From Datisca glomerata (Eukaryota > Streptophyta > Magnoliopsida > Cucurbitales > Datiscaceae), in assembly GCA_003255025.1 (NCBI GenBank), contig QANY01005052.1, forward strand, positions 1-64,000: a DNA stretch of 64,000 nt, read 5' to 3'. A program made the position numbers and the translations under genes. The first letter of the stretch is position 1, and each line of letters begins with the position of its first letter. The notes under the pieces are model-generated. The model searched no databases and was not told where the DNA came from. It worked only from the letters and a program-made list of their open reading frames with translations. Positions 36,274-48,941 of the stretch are shown one piece after another.

Positions 36274-37485
36274 TTAGCAACTGCTAGAGTCTGAATTACA
36301 ACCAAGTAATTTGTTTAGGATTTTTTCGGAGGGATGATCGAATCTCCAATGTAATATTTTGTCTTTTGGTACTGTACTGGAGGTGGCCAGGCATGTTTTT
36401 TCGGTATCTTCTAAGTAGTACAGACCGTTTCTAAATTTTCCTTCACCAATCTTCCTCCCGGTGACTCGATCCTGAAAAATTACTTTGTCAGGTGAAAAAG
36501 TAACATTGCAGTTTAAGTCTTTGGTTATTTTACTGACGGATAGGAGATTGGAGTTAAAATTGGGTAAACAAAGTACGTTGTTTATGGTTTTTGTGAAGAG
36601 TGTGGTGGACCCTGTGCCAAAACTTGGAACTTTATTTCCATTGGCTACCGTCACGTGTTGTAGTTTTTCTAATTTAGTGAGACTGTGTAGATTTTTTGTG
36701 TTATAAGTCATGTGGTCGGAGGCACCAGAGTCTATTATCCAGTGTTCTAAGTTATGACAAAAATTTGCAGATTTAAAAAAATAATTGACAGTATTGCAAA
36801 TGGATGAACCTGAGGTATCGCGCAAAAATTCTCCGAATTGTTTGAGCAGTGTAGCCATCTGTGCGTTGTTGTCTAGGTGCAGGTCTGCTCTAATGGATCC
36901 GGATATGTCTATTTCTTCCATTCGGTCAGGTCGGTACCCATTACCCGAACCAGGTCCATCTGTCTTGTGTGCTCTGCGGTCTGGGTCGGGTCCAGACCCG
37001 TGACCCGCTCCGCTGAAACCCTCGGTATAAAAGGGAAAATTTTTCACGGAGCCTCCTCGCTCGTCACTTTTCGCGCATCTCCCTCGCTCGTTCTGGAACT
37101 TTCTCTGGTTCTGCCGGAGATGAGGGTGCAGGTTCCAGCACCGGTCCTGGGTGTGCCCTTCCTTTCGGCAGTGGCTGCATTTCACCGGCTCGCCTGGCAG
37201 TCCGCGGTGTCTTCCCCCTTCCTTAGGGTTAGGGTTTCGGAGGAAGCCGCGGGTCGCCATGGCTAGTGCCTCTGCCTTGTCATCTCTGGTACTCATTACT
37301 CGTCGCCTGGTTTCTTCTTTTTGAACCATGGTTGAGACCGTGGTAAAAGTTGGCTTCTCTGTCGACATCAAGATCTGAGCTCGGAATGCTTCGTAGCTTG
37401 AGTCGAGAGCCGTCAAGAAGTGGAAAACCATATCCTGTTCAGCCCGCTCTTGGAGTTCCTTCAGGTCAGTGGTCATCGGTCTCAA
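36274..37485 (-). pseudogene. Copia-4 gag C-terminus, zinc knuckle and protease
   Basis: 403-codon open block. Residues 1-80 are the end of the capsid region ('FHFLTALDSSYEAFRAQIL'). A CCHC knuckle CSHCRKEGHTQDRCWNLHP lies near residue 100. A Gly/Asp-rich spacer follows. The protease active site IIDSGASDHM lies near residue 250, with 'NLLSVSKITKDLNCNVTF' after it. The pre-integrase 'LHWRFDHPSEKILNKL' is near the C-terminus. DNA here is more GC-rich (36900-37250) than the rest of the element. Confidence 0.88.
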
Positions 37486-37920
37486 GGTTTCAAGTTCTTT
37501 GAACTTAGATTTTAAAAACCCGGTTAGCTCCGGTACTGATCTGTCCCCCTGTTTTGCCTGGGAGATCTCTCATTTAAGTTCAAAGACTTGCGCAAAATTG
37601 TTTTGTTCACAATAGTTGCTCCTGATTTCTTCCCAGAGTTTCTGTCCTGTTTCACAAAAACAAAAGATTTCACTAAGTTTTGGGTCTATTGAATTAGTTA
37701 TCCAGGTCATTACCTGGTTGTCCATGATGTCTCACTCCTCTGAGTTTCGGTCTGGTCTTGGCTTACTGCCATCCATGAAACCCAGTCTGTCTCTTCCTTT
37801 CAGGCTCACCCGAGCCGCCCTGGCCCACGATATGTAGTTGTGGCCAGTGAGCAGGATGGAGGTTAGTCTGGGATTGGTGTCATGGTGGTGAAGCTGGCCG
37901 GAGGTTGATGGTTCTGCCAT
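37486..37920 (-). pseudogene. Copia-4 gag N-terminus
   Basis: ATG at 37920: MAEPSTSGQLHHHDTNPRLT, 'SILLTGHNYISWARAARVSLKG' (UBN2/gag N-terminal block), 'DNQVMTWITNSIDPKLSEIF', 'GQKLWEEIRSNYCEQNNFAQ'. In-frame stops near 37735 and 37570 separate it from the downstream gag block. Confidence 0.85.
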
Positions 37921-37955
37921 ATGTGTTGGTTCTCAGAATCACTGCTCTGATACCA

Positions 37956-38278
37956 TGTAAAAATGATGAACATGTTTGTTCTGATCTTAAAAGGAAAATG
38001 ATGAGCTGTAGAAATGATGAACATTTTGGTTCTAATCTCTTATTGAAGATAATTCTACTTGTTTACAATGAGGAAGGATATATATATATATATATACAAA
38101 TGATTCTAACGGTTGCCTATGATCTCCAACGGATGCCTACTTGAAGCCTGAAATCATTTTTTACCAGAAATGGTTAGACACCCACTGTGTTTGGTGAAAG
38201 TCTCTGTTCTGCTTCCCTCTTTTGCCTATGATGAAGATTTTTTCTGAGGTTGCAGCTTTTACTTCTCTTTCTTCAACA
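37956..38278 (-). repeat. Copia-4 5' LTR
   Basis: 323 bp, adjacent to the primer site at about 37955-37940. Carries a longer (TA)n tract than its partner. Confidence 0.9.
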
Positions 38279-39189
38279 AACAATCTGAACCTAGTCTGCG
38301 TCTTAACATCTTTAGAGTTTAGAGTGAACGACCTTTGTGGTTTTGTTCTTTTGTGCAGCCAACAAAGGACGACCTTTCTTCTCAAAGCACACCAAGCCGA
38401 GCAAAAATTATTCCTAACTCGACTACATCATCCCTTATCTTGCTATATTATTTCGAGCCTTTCATTTGTGTAATCTCTCAAGTTAGCAAGTGATAAAATA
38501 AGAGTGAGTGAGTACTTTGAGTGTCTACCCTAGGAGAGAGTTATTGTTGTTTTATCTTTTATAAAATAGAGTGGTACTCCTAAAATTAATCGGTCAATTT
38601 TTATCTTATATAAAATAGAGTGGTACTTCTAAAATTAATGGGTCATTGTTTAACTGAGACCTCTAAAGTCAATTAGGATGAGAAAGATTTGATCTTCACC
38701 CGTAAGAAGATCGACAAAAGTAAATTTTTTAAATAAATCTTTGAAGCGTGAACATGGGTAAACTTTGCTTAAAACCACATAAAAGTGCACGCACGTTTCA
38801 TCTATTTATCCTCACATCCTTTTATTTTACCGCAGGTGTTTTTGTCAAAAAGAAGGGGTGTAAAAACCACTCAAACATAAAAGGTTCTCCATAAATAAAA
38901 TATGATAAAAAAATGCAAGGAGCATACCCTAGGGCAACAAAACAAAATCCTCAAAAAGGATATAGAAATCAGAATGAACATTAGGGCATCACAGCTAGGC
39001 TAACACCCCTTAAGAACCCCAAGAGAGCGTATCAGGATATCCCAGCCAGGCTGCCATCTCCTAAGCACCCTCAACTATCCTCATTAAAACCTTAACTGGA
39101 AAAAACTTCAGCGGAAAAAAAACCCAGAAAAGAAAAAACCCACATGTCTTCTACTGTTGTTGTTTAAACATAAGTTGACCGCTACTTTA
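38279..39189. other. Non-coding, possible continuation of an interrupted LTR
   Basis: No gene. 38460-38520 ('GTGTAATCTCTCAAGTTAGC') resembles the R/U5 style of long copia LTRs and would continue the segment starting at 32988. 38880-39150 is A-rich, with scattered CCC-rich phrases. Confidence 0.3.
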
Positions 39190-41110
39190 TGCTAGGATCG
39201 GTTGATTTTAAAATTAGTTAAGAATCATTTTGAACCATGAACTGTTCACGGGCGGAATATCAAAAAAGTTTCAAATTAATTTATTTAATCAAATTAAATA
39301 ACTTAAAATCAAACAACGTGCGATATACAACATTAAGAACAATTTATGAATTTTATCACCTATACTTTGTATCGAAGAATTTCTGAACTGGCGGAATTCC
39401 TTCAAGCGTTCTTCATGTTCTTCAAGCTTCGGGATCCGATTCTCGCACTTGAACTCTAAGAAAAATTTATGAATTTTATCCATTAACAACCACCTGTTAA
39501 TTTCAGAAATATATCTCACGAGAATTTTGTGTAGAAATTTGAGTGTGGGGTCTCAAAATGATTGAAGACAAAAAATTGAAAAAAAAATTCCTTCAATATA
39601 ATTTCAGCGGCAACAGAGAGGGAGAGGAAAACATTTTTCTCCCTTTCCTATGTTAACAAGCAATTGTATCTTACTCAAGATCTATCTGCAATCAAATTAC
39701 TATTAGATGTTGATAAAATATAATTTTTGATTTTACAAATATATCATATAGTTTTAGATTTCTAAAATTTCACCTCATATATTCATAATTGCCGAAAATT
39801 GTAATATTCCCTAGAATTTGAGTTGTACTGAGATTCATCAGTCCAATTGATAAATTAATTGATCATTGTCAATTAATTAATTAATTTTTAATTTACTAAT
39901 TATCTAATAATTAGAAAATAATACTAATTAATTTTAATACATACTATCACAATTAACTAATTAAGTGAAATCATCAATCACATATAGGTGTAGGAAATAT
40001 GTCTTGGCACCAAAACACATTTTGATTCAATTTACTTCGTTTCTCTATTCATGTTCTCATGATCTATTTCTGAGACCGAATAGATTCACATGAACAAAGC
40101 TAAGAATTTAAATACCCGGATAATTTATCTTCATAAATTCCTGACCTATTTAATCATGACAGCATACGACTCCACTATAGGTTTGATGGCGAATCAACTT
40201 TCGATTCATGCACGCTACGTTTTCTGTTGGTGTAAATAAACTCTTTTATTTTCACGGTCCACAGAATATTTTAACATAATAATACCCATCATGAATATCA
40301 GTAACAAGAGTGAAATGTAAAATTATATTTTACCCCTTTTGTTATTATTTCCTTAACTCATTTATTGATTGTGAATAAGAAATACATAATCATGAATTGT
40401 CTCGTATAATTCACAAGCCTCAATCAATGACTCAATTCATTGAATGCTTGGCCAGGTTAATTTATTCACACACCCATCAATAAAACATAAGGTGATATTG
40501 TTGCTTTCGCAATCAAACCACGAATTTTCATATTTGTGAATCACATAACTCCAACTTAATTGAATTACAATCCAACAGTCGAGGTATTGCCCACCAATTC
40601 GAACTTACCTATTTGACATATCAAATATTGCAACTAACTAAGTCAAGCTACGTATTCACCTTAGGATTAAGGTAATTATGAAAATACTCTTAAGGTGTAA
40701 CAATTAGATTTAGAGCTTAGTAAACGATTTTGGGCTCTAAACTAATTTTTTATTGGTATATTCAACATGTTCATAACATGTCTAGGTTAACTATTTGAGT
40801 CTCCACTCTCATGCCCCAAGACTGGCATCCATTGGTTCAACCTAATAGTCGTAATCAGATTCGATTACCAGTCGATCCTAAGATTGTGAATATCGTTCTG
40901 AACTTTTTCAGAAGAGTCCGTTTGGAGGCGCCTCTGTCTTCACTCTTCGTTCGTTAATGAAAATTTCAGGACATGAGTAATTTATAAACACACTTTAATT
41001 TAAAATAAACTTTCAATTTATTCATAAGAATTCAATAATAATAATGTCTGAGAAATAACTAAACACAAATAAACAGTTATTACACGCTACTTTATGGACA
41101 TATTCAAACA
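39190..41110 (-). repeat. Full-length LTR of the Copia-3 family, minus orientation
   Basis: About 1.92 kb. On the minus strand it starts TGTTTGAATATGTCCATAAA and ends ...CCGATCCTAGCA, matching the Copia-3 LTR (TGTTGGAATTATGTCCATAAA...) along its length. It lies at the left end of the rearranged element described next. Confidence 0.85.
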
Positions 41111-41726
41111 GTTATATCCCATTTTTTGGGAAGAATCTTATTTTTATTGGTGCATTAATTGAGCAAGAATTTGATCTTGAATTCATTGATAAAGATATTG
41201 GTATGTTTAGAATTAAAAGTTTAATTATTGTTGCACGTATGTTTAATAAATTGTTTCGCATAAAACTAATAGTTCAAATGATATGTAACACTGAAGTAAA
41301 TAATGATTCACAAAAGGATAGTAAAATGTTGAAGTATGACTCAACTGATCTAACCTATTTTTGGCATTTACGCCTTGGGCATATTATCCTAGACAGGAAT
41401 AAAAGACTTGTGAATGATGGTTCTTTGTAAACTTTAAGCGTTGGATCACTACCCACATGTAAATCATGTATTGAAGGTAAAATGACCAAGAGATATTTTT
41501 CAACAAAGGTGAAAGAGCCACTCAATGCCTTGAACTCATACATAGTGATGTATGTGGTGCATTGAATATCCAAACAAGAGGAGGTTATGAATACTTCTTA
41601 ACCTTCACTGATGACTACTCATATTTTAGTCATTTTTATCTAATGCGTTAAAAGTTTGAAACATTTGAAAAGTTCAAAGAATATAAGGCCTTAGTTGAAA
41701 AGCAATTAGAAAAATAAATCAAAGAG
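41111..41726 (+). pseudogene. Copia-5 integrase fragment
   Basis: Plus-strand pieces 'YFWHLRLGHIILDRNKRLVN', 'SCIEGKMTK', 'GGYEYFLTFTDDYSYFSHFYLMR' and 'EKFKEYKALVEKQLEK', with frameshifts. This is the pre-integrase zinc region and the start of the integrase core of the Copia-3 family. It abuts the left LTR in opposite orientation to it, so it is a rearrangement product. Confidence 0.75.
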
Positions 41727-43184
41727 TATATTGTTCTAGTGGCCGCGGTACTGTTCTGGTGCCCGTCATCGCTGATGTCCACTCCCATGCCTTGGATGAT
41801 GACTGGGGGTTTGTGAAACCCTAGGCGATAACATTTAGTGTTTGAGAAACTCTGTGATGTTTCGTGATAACTCTTATCCTTTTTTTTTATCTTTTAAATT
41901 TTGAATTCAAAAGATAATTATCTATTTTATCTTTTTATCTTTTGCATTTTGAATTTTAAATTCAAAAGATAATTATATGTTATTTTTTATCTTTTATTTT
42001 ATTTTTAAGAAAAAAAGGATAAAATGAGATTATTTAATTAGAAAAATAGTTTTACTTAATTAAAGGGTTTTAGTCGAAATTTAAATTTGGAATTTTTGAA
42101 ATTTGAAGTCTGAAATTTGAATTTAAAAAATTTGAAATTTGAAATTTGAATTTAAATTTTGAAATTTGAAAGTAGAAATTTGAAATTTAAATTTTGAATT
42201 TGAATTTCAAAATGAGAATGAACTTTTGTAAAGTGTTACAAAGTGGTGGGACAACCTGAAGGACAAGAAGATAATTACAGACACTGTAAACATTTGTTTA
42301 TAAAATAATTTATTATTTATTATTTTTTGGGTTATAATTAGAAATGAGTCAATATGGAGGTTAATTTAAAATGTATGATTTAATTTTAATCATGCATCAT
42401 CATATAATATGTCATATAGAACTAGGGGTATGTCAATATCAAATTGTCATGTAGCAGATTAATTATAATAACTTATAATTTAGTTACAATGTAAAATTTA
42501 TAATAGTTATGATTTTAAATTGGGATTTAAAATTAAATAAAGGATTTCTAAATTTCATCACGCTTTTCAAATTAATAAAATTTATGTTTTGATAAACAAC
42601 TAGAAATCCAAAGTTTTCTTTCAAAATCTAAGTGGTATGGTCGTTTACATTGAAACGTTTCCAAGGTCTTCAATGCGAACTTGATCGTGTCACAAGCAAT
42701 GGTTTAGAACACCCATAGCGGTCCTCTCTTCAATGGGAGAAAATTTGGAGTCGTGTCACTTTGAGTCATCGAGTTGCTTAAGAAACTAAGATTTCTAAAG
42801 GAAGTGGTGGAGCAGGGTCATCCCATAGACGGACTGTTAGTCCATAGCAACATTTATGAGTCGATGTATTGGTTAAAAACTTAGATTGAAGCATATTGGA
42901 ATCCTCACTTAGGGGCTAGTTAATGGGACCAAGGTGACCAAAACCTTTGGTGATTGGTTAAGCTAGATGTGGAGACATTTGAACGTTAACCAAACGAGAA
43001 GAGTCTCTATGCAATAGTAGATAGTTTGGACTTCATCCCTCGATGAGACAAGTTATCGTTTAACATCATGGAGCATATATTTTTAATGAATTTTTAAATA
43101 TTTAAGTAGTTGCATCATGCATCATACTGACGTAAACGATTGAACATTTATTATACACTGCTTTATTAATTCATTTCAGTAATC

Positions 43185-44285
43185 ATGTCATTATCCACTC
43201 TCTCAACTATTCTTAACACAAATAAAACAATTAGTGATAATTACGGTGATTGGAAACACAATCTTGATATCGTACTGACGATCGAAAAGCACAAACTTGT
43301 GCTCACCACCTTTTGTTCATTTGAGCCTTTTAGTGAATCTACTCAAGAGGCAAAAAATGTTTATGCTTAATGGCTACGTTCTGATGAGATAGCTAGATAT
43401 GACTTCTGTTAGCAATGTGTTGCAACAACAACATCAAGATTTGGAAACCACCGTTGATATGATGTTGAACAGCACCGAAATGTTCGAAGATCAGGGTCGT
43501 TAAGCCAAACAGGCAGTTATGCAAAACCTTATCAAATACATGATAAAACCTGGAACTCTTATCATAGAATATATGATGATGATCATTAGTTATCTAAATG
43601 AGATGGAGATTATGGGTGCTAAGGTTGGTGGTGAGACTCGGGTGGATATTATCCTAGAGACTCAGCATGATACCTTCGAGAACTTCAAACTTAATTATTT
43701 GATCAATAAATCGAGGTACTCGCTTCCTAAGATTATTTAAAAGTTGCAAGCTGCTAAGACTTTGTTTCTAAAGAGGAAGAAGAAGACTGGAGAGACAAAT
43801 TTTACTGAAAGTAAGCCTTCCACCTCTGGTGCTAAAAGGAAACACGAGATGAGGTCTGAATAAGGCTAAGAAGCATTACGCAAAAGTTACAAATGGTAAG
43901 GGCACTGCAAAGTGGACATGTTGTGAGACAAGTTTCATCACTGTGGAGTCGATAACCATTGAATACGCAACTGCCTGGATTATCTCTAGCAGATAACTTG
44001 GTCGAGTTCATCGTCCTTATGGGGAATAGAGCACTAGTATTTGATGTATCATTCAGAACTTGCTAAGAGAGTTTGAAGACTTTCTTAAGGAATAAGGTAT
44101 TTTTTTCTCAGCTTGCAGCACCTAGTACACCACAGCAAAATGGTGTGTCAGAGAGAATGAATCGAACTCTGATGGATATAGTTAGATCTATGATGAGTTA
44201 CTCATCCCTCTCAGATTCATTGTGGGGATATGCCTTGGAAACAATGACATGTTCCTTCAAAGATGGTGTCTGGTACACAATATGA
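43185..44285 (+). pseudogene. Copia-5 gag (plus-strand copy) and integrase scrap
   Basis: Starts MSLSTLSTILNTNKTISDNY, closely matching the Copia-3 gag start. It continues with 'IEYMMMIISYLNEMEIMGAKV' and a Lys-rich tail near 43900. From 44040 it jumps to the integrase end ('[20 protein letters not shown]', 'MMSYSSLSDSLWGYALET'), so several hundred bases of protease and integrase are deleted. Stops near 43368 and 43738. Confidence 0.8.
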
Positions 44286-44960
44286 AATACAGTATGGATG
44301 AAAGTTGTTTGTTAACCATTTTAGATACTCTGGGCATGTTGCATTTCCAATGACCAGCAGCTCCACAGTAATGACACTTGTCTTTTGACTTGTCTACTCT
44401 CTCGGTGCTCTTGGCTTTGACAACTCTCGACTTCTGGTTCTTCGCTTTCCTTGGACCTTTTCTCTGTTTCTTCTTAGAGCCCGAGGTGGAAGGATTTCTT
44501 TCAGTAAAGTTAGCCTCTCCATACTTTCTCTTGCCCTTCAAAAATAGAGTATCAGAGCTTACAGCTCCTTCATGAGCTTAAGAAGTGAGTACTTCAGCTT
44601 ATTCATCGAATAATTAAGCTTGAAGTTCTCAAAGATACTAGGAAAAGTCTCTAGAATCATATACAGATGAGTCTCACCATCAACCTCAGGCACCCATAAT
44701 CTCCATCTCATTCAGATAACTTATGATCAACATCATATGTTCTCTGTCAGGGGTTTCACGTTCCATCTTGCAGTTCATGAAGTTCCATACAGCTGCATGT
44801 CTGGCTTGACAACCCTGATCTCTGAACATTTCAGTGATATTCAACATCATATCAGCGGCAGTCTCAAAGTTCTGATGTTGTTGTTGTAACACATTGCTCA
44901 TAGATGCCAAGATGTAATATCTAGTGATCTCATCAGATGCAGCCAAGAAGCATAAACATC
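44257..44960 (-). pseudogene. Copia-5 gag (minus-strand copy)
   Basis: Minus-strand gag: 'AASDEITRYYILASMSNVLQQQ', 'TPDREHMMLIISYLNEMEIMGA', then a Lys-rich tail and an intact CCHC knuckle CHYCGAAGHWKCNMP. It is in the correct orientation for the flanking LTRs. The orientation switch lies near 44285. Confidence 0.8.
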
Positions 44961-46779
44961 ATTTTTCTCTTGAGTCGATTCAGCAATAGATTCAAGGAGA
45001 CAAGGGTAGTGAGCACGAACTTGTGTTTTTTTTACCGTCAGCACGATATCAAGATTTCATTTCCAATCCACATAATTTTCACCTGAAAATTTGTTCACCT
45101 TAAGAATAGTTGAGAGAGGGGATAGCGGCATGATTATAGAAAATAAGAAATAAAGCGGTGTAAATAAATGCTCAATCATTTAGGAAAGTATGATGCATGA
45201 TGCAATTACTTAAATATTTAAAAATTCATCAAAAAATGTTCCCTCCATGATAATACGATAAAAACTGATAGCTTGGCTCATCGAGGGATGAAGTCCAAAG
45301 TATCTTCTATCCCATCGAGACTCTTCTCGTTTAGTTAACACTCAAATGTCTCCACATCTAGCTTAATCAATCACCAATTGTTTTAGTCACCTTGGCCACA
45401 TTTACTAGCCCTTAAGTGGGGATTCCAATGTGCTTCAGTCCATCTGTGGGACGGCCTTGCCCTACCACTTCTTGTAGAAGTCTTAGTTTATCAAGCAACT
45501 CAATGACTCAAACCGACACGATTCTAAATTTTCTCCTATTGAAGAGAGGACGGATATGGGGGGTTCTAAACCATTACTCGTGTCACGATCAAGTTCGCGT
45601 TGGAGACCTTGGCAATGTTTCAATGTAAACGACTCTTCCACTTAGTTTTAAAAAAAACTTCAGAAATTTGTTGTTTTTCAAAACATAACTTTTATTAAGT
45701 TGATAAACGTGATGAAATTTATAAATCATTTATTCAATTTTAATTCCTAATTTAAAATCATAACCATTATAATATTGGCATATCCCTAGTTCTACATGAC
45801 ATGTTATATGATAATGCACAATTAAAATTAAATCATACATTTAAAATTAACCTCCTTATTTGTTCATTTCTAATTATAACCCAAAAAGAATTATAAATTA
45901 CAAATTAATTTACAAATTTTTATGACGTCTGTAATTGTCTATTTGTCCTTCAGATTACGTCACACCTCTGTAACTCTTTACAAAAGTACATTCACGTTTT
46001 AAAATCAAATTTAAAATTTCAAAAATTCAAAATTTAGCCATTTAATTAAGGAAAACTATTTTTTAAATTAAATAATCTCATTAATTATCCTCCCTTTTTT
46101 CTTAAAAATAAAATAAAATATTAAAAGATAACATTGATAATTATCTTTTAAATTTAAAATTCAAAAGATAAAATAAATAATTATCTTTGAATTCAAAATT
46201 ATCTTTTCTCCGTTTAAAATTTAAAATTCAAAATTTAAAATTTAAAAGACAAAAAGGATAAAGGTTATCGCGAAATATCAGAGGGTTTCCAAAACCCTAA
46301 TTATTATCGCCTAGGGTTTCACAAACCCTAATCACCATACAGTAACGGTGGCAATGGGCACCAGAATAGTGTCGTTGCCTCTTAAACAGTAACTCAGGCG
46401 CGACATGAACAGCAATTTATTTGTGAACATTGATTCCAGCGTGAACAATAATTTCAGCGTGAACAGTAATTCCACGTGAACAGTGTTTTCGGTGACTTCT
46501 CAGCGGTTGTTTCGCGCTGTTTCCGGCTACAGTATCGAGGCAACGATAATTTTACATCAAATTTATAAAATTATAACTTTTGGAACAAAATAAATTATGT
46601 AAAATGTTATACCTCAAATCCGGCGTACATCAATTCTAAACTGAAATAAAACGCCTTGAGCCAATAGTTAGAGATCCTATCATATAACACATTCAAAGCA
46701 GTTTTGATCATAAAATTCATAATACGTTCGTTTCAAATATCAATATCCATAATCAAGAACATATTGCTCTAATTCCAAT

Positions 46780-47300
46780 TGCTGGGATCGGTTGGTTTTA
46801 AAATTAATTAAAAATAAGTTTGAACCACGAACGGTTCATGGGAGGAATATCAATTTTTTTCCAATTAACTTATTTAATCAAATTAAATAATTTAAAATCA
46901 AATACCATGCGATGATGCATATACGACATTAAACGAGAGGATAAGGTTAGTAAAAGAAATTTCACCTATACTTTGTATCGAAGAATTTTTGAACTGACAG
47001 AATTCCTTCGAGCGTTCTTCGTGTTCTTCAAGGTTCGGGATCTGAATCACGATCTGAATAACGATTTATGAACTCCTAGAATGATTTATGAATTTCATCC
47101 ACCAATAACTACTCGTTAATTTTAGAAATATATATTAAGAGAATTGTTTGTAGGAATTTGAGTGTGGGCACTCAAACGATTGAAGAAGAAAAAAATCTTT
47201 CAATATAAATTTTGGCGGCAATAGGAAGAGAGAGGAGAACCTTTATCTCCTTTTTTCTTTGTTAACAAGAAGTTGTATCTTATCCCAGATTATTGCTAGT
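46780..47300 (-). repeat. Copia-5 5' LTR, truncated
   Basis: Matches 39190 to about 39690 of the left LTR, including 'CACCTATACTTTGTATCGAAG'-type sequence. It breaks off at about 47300, where the LINE begins. The U3 promoter part is missing. Confidence 0.8.
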
Positions 47301-47320
47301 TTCCATGTTCAACACCCCTG

Positions 47321-48941
47321 CTAGACACCTCTGCTAAAAAATATGGATATTTTAACTAAAAATAATGCAACTTTTCTTATAATTAACAACATGGCCGGAA
47401 GCTGCACCATACTCCTTAAGAAGTCAACCTGTCTCAATTCGTCTTCTGAAGCACGACAGAAAAGGAGTCTATCATCAGCTAAAAGAAGATGGGAGATAGA
47501 CAGACCAAATCTCGAGGCTCTAAACCCATGAATTAAGTAGAACCTATCAGAATTCTCGATGATAGCAGAGAAAGCTTCAAAGCAAATGATAAAGAGAAAA
47601 GGGGAAAGGGGATCCCCCTGTCTAAGGCCTCTCTCTGGGTAGAAAGTCTCTAAAGTACCGCCATTAACCAGCACACTGAAAGAAGTTGTGGGTAAGCAAA
47701 AATAAATCCATTTACGCTGCTCATCAGGATAACCCATTTTTTCCATAACAGTAATGATAAAGTCACATTCAACTCTATCATAGGCTTTCGACATATAGAG
47801 CTTGGTCGCTGCTTCTTTCATACCTTTCCTGCCCCGAATTCTTAAGGAGTGAAGACTTTTATGGGCAATGATAACATTATCACCTATATATCTCCCCAGG
47901 ATAAAAGCATTATGAGACCCGTAAATTAAATTGCCAATGACCTGGCGAAGCTGATTATTTTAGATTCTTTGAAATACTCTTATAAGATACATTGCAAAGA
48001 CTAATAGGTCTCAGATTAGAGATAAACCAAGGGTTCTTCATCTTCGGAATCAAAGTAATAAAAGTATGGTTATAAGACCTTTCAGGAAATAGAAATTCTG
48101 GAAAAACTCACTAACCAAAGTGTGAATGTCATCTCTCAGTAGATCATAAAATTGATGGTAGAAACTTGCAAGAAAACCATTTGGTCCAGGGGACTTCGTA
48201 CCACCAATATCTTTAACAGCCCAAATCTTCCCCACCTCGACGGGACGACTTAAAAAAATTTGAATCGTTCAAATTCAACTTGCATCTGATGGTGTCCAGA
48301 ACCGAGTGGGGAATACTAGGCCTATTGGACTTGAACAAACCCTTGAAATTGTTTAAAGCAATCCTCTTAATACGCCTGTGGTCTGTCACCCAACTACCAT
48401 CCTCATCAAAAAGCCCATATATTTTATTAACCCGTCTCCGACCCTTCACCTTGGAGTGAAATTTTTTGGTATTTTTATCTCCCCACAAACCGTTCAACTT
48501 TAGATCGGTCACGCCAACATTTCTCTTCTTCAATGAAAGCCCTCTCCAGATCATACTCTAAACACTAAATGGTTCTCATGTCAACATTATCACCATTCTT
48601 CTTATACAGATCATCAATTTTCTCTTCAAGCGAGTTCGCTAACCTTTAAGAATTGGCAAACGGCTCACTTTTCCTCCAATTAATAAGCCCGCATCTAACC
48701 TTAGTAATTTTCTCCACGAAAGTATTCAGGCCTCCGATGTTATTAATACATATCTTCACAGTATCTCTACACATGTCGAAACCAGCCCATCTTTTATCAT
48801 ATCTAAAAATACGCTTCCAATTTCTGAAAGAATTTTTGGTGTCCACCAAAAGAGCAACATGATTCGAATGAAAACATGGGATATGAAGAGGTTTACAGTA
48901 GGGTAGAGATCTAACCAGAGATCGTTAGAAAGCCAATGGTC
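47321..48941 (-). pseudogene. LINE ORF2 linker and reverse transcriptase
   Basis: 48554-48213 is the linker ('LWGDKNTKKFHSKVKGRRR', 'IYGLFDEDGSWVTDHRRI'). 48235-48050 is the RT fingers ('GGTKSPGPNGFLASFYHQFY'). 47821-47321 is the palm: 'SKAYDRVECDFIITVMEKMGY', 'ERGLRQGDPLSPFLFIICFEAF', and 'SHLLLADDRLLF' as the catalytic motif, with Leu where Phe or Tyr usually precedes ADD. Frameshifts join the blocks and the C-terminus is absent. Confidence 0.83.

Larger units (their letters stand above)
33321..38278 (-). mobile_element. Copia-4, best preserved Ty1/copia element
   Basis: About 4.96 kb, minus orientation. LTRs 33321-33657 and 37956-38278 run TGTAAAAATGATGAAC... to ...TTTCTTCAACA and agree closely, with a few substitutions and small indels (one TA-repeat length change, one missing partial repeat). 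The minus strand next to the right LTR reads TGGTATCAGAGCAGTG (primer site); a TTGAGGGG polypurine tract precedes the left LTR. Flanks AAAAA and AACAA are a plausible 5-bp target duplication. Long open blocks remain for gag, RT and RNase H. Confidence 0.92.
39190..47300. mobile_element. Copia-5, rearranged Copia-3 family element
   Basis: Minus-orientation LTRs at both ends (39190-41110; 46780-47300, truncated) enclose material in both orientations. From the left: plus-strand pre-integrase/integrase (41111-41726), plus-strand leader and gag (41727-43980), a plus-strand integrase scrap (44040-44285), then minus-strand gag (44946-44290) and leader (about 46779-45120). The right LTR is followed inward by TGGAATTAGAGCAATATG, a mutated tRNA-Met primer site. 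A normal element has one leader and gag; here they are head to head. Confidence 0.78.

Noticed and set aside
36877..37266. 129-codon plus-strand open frame
   Set aside because: Antisense shadow of the Copia-4 gag in its GC-rich section.
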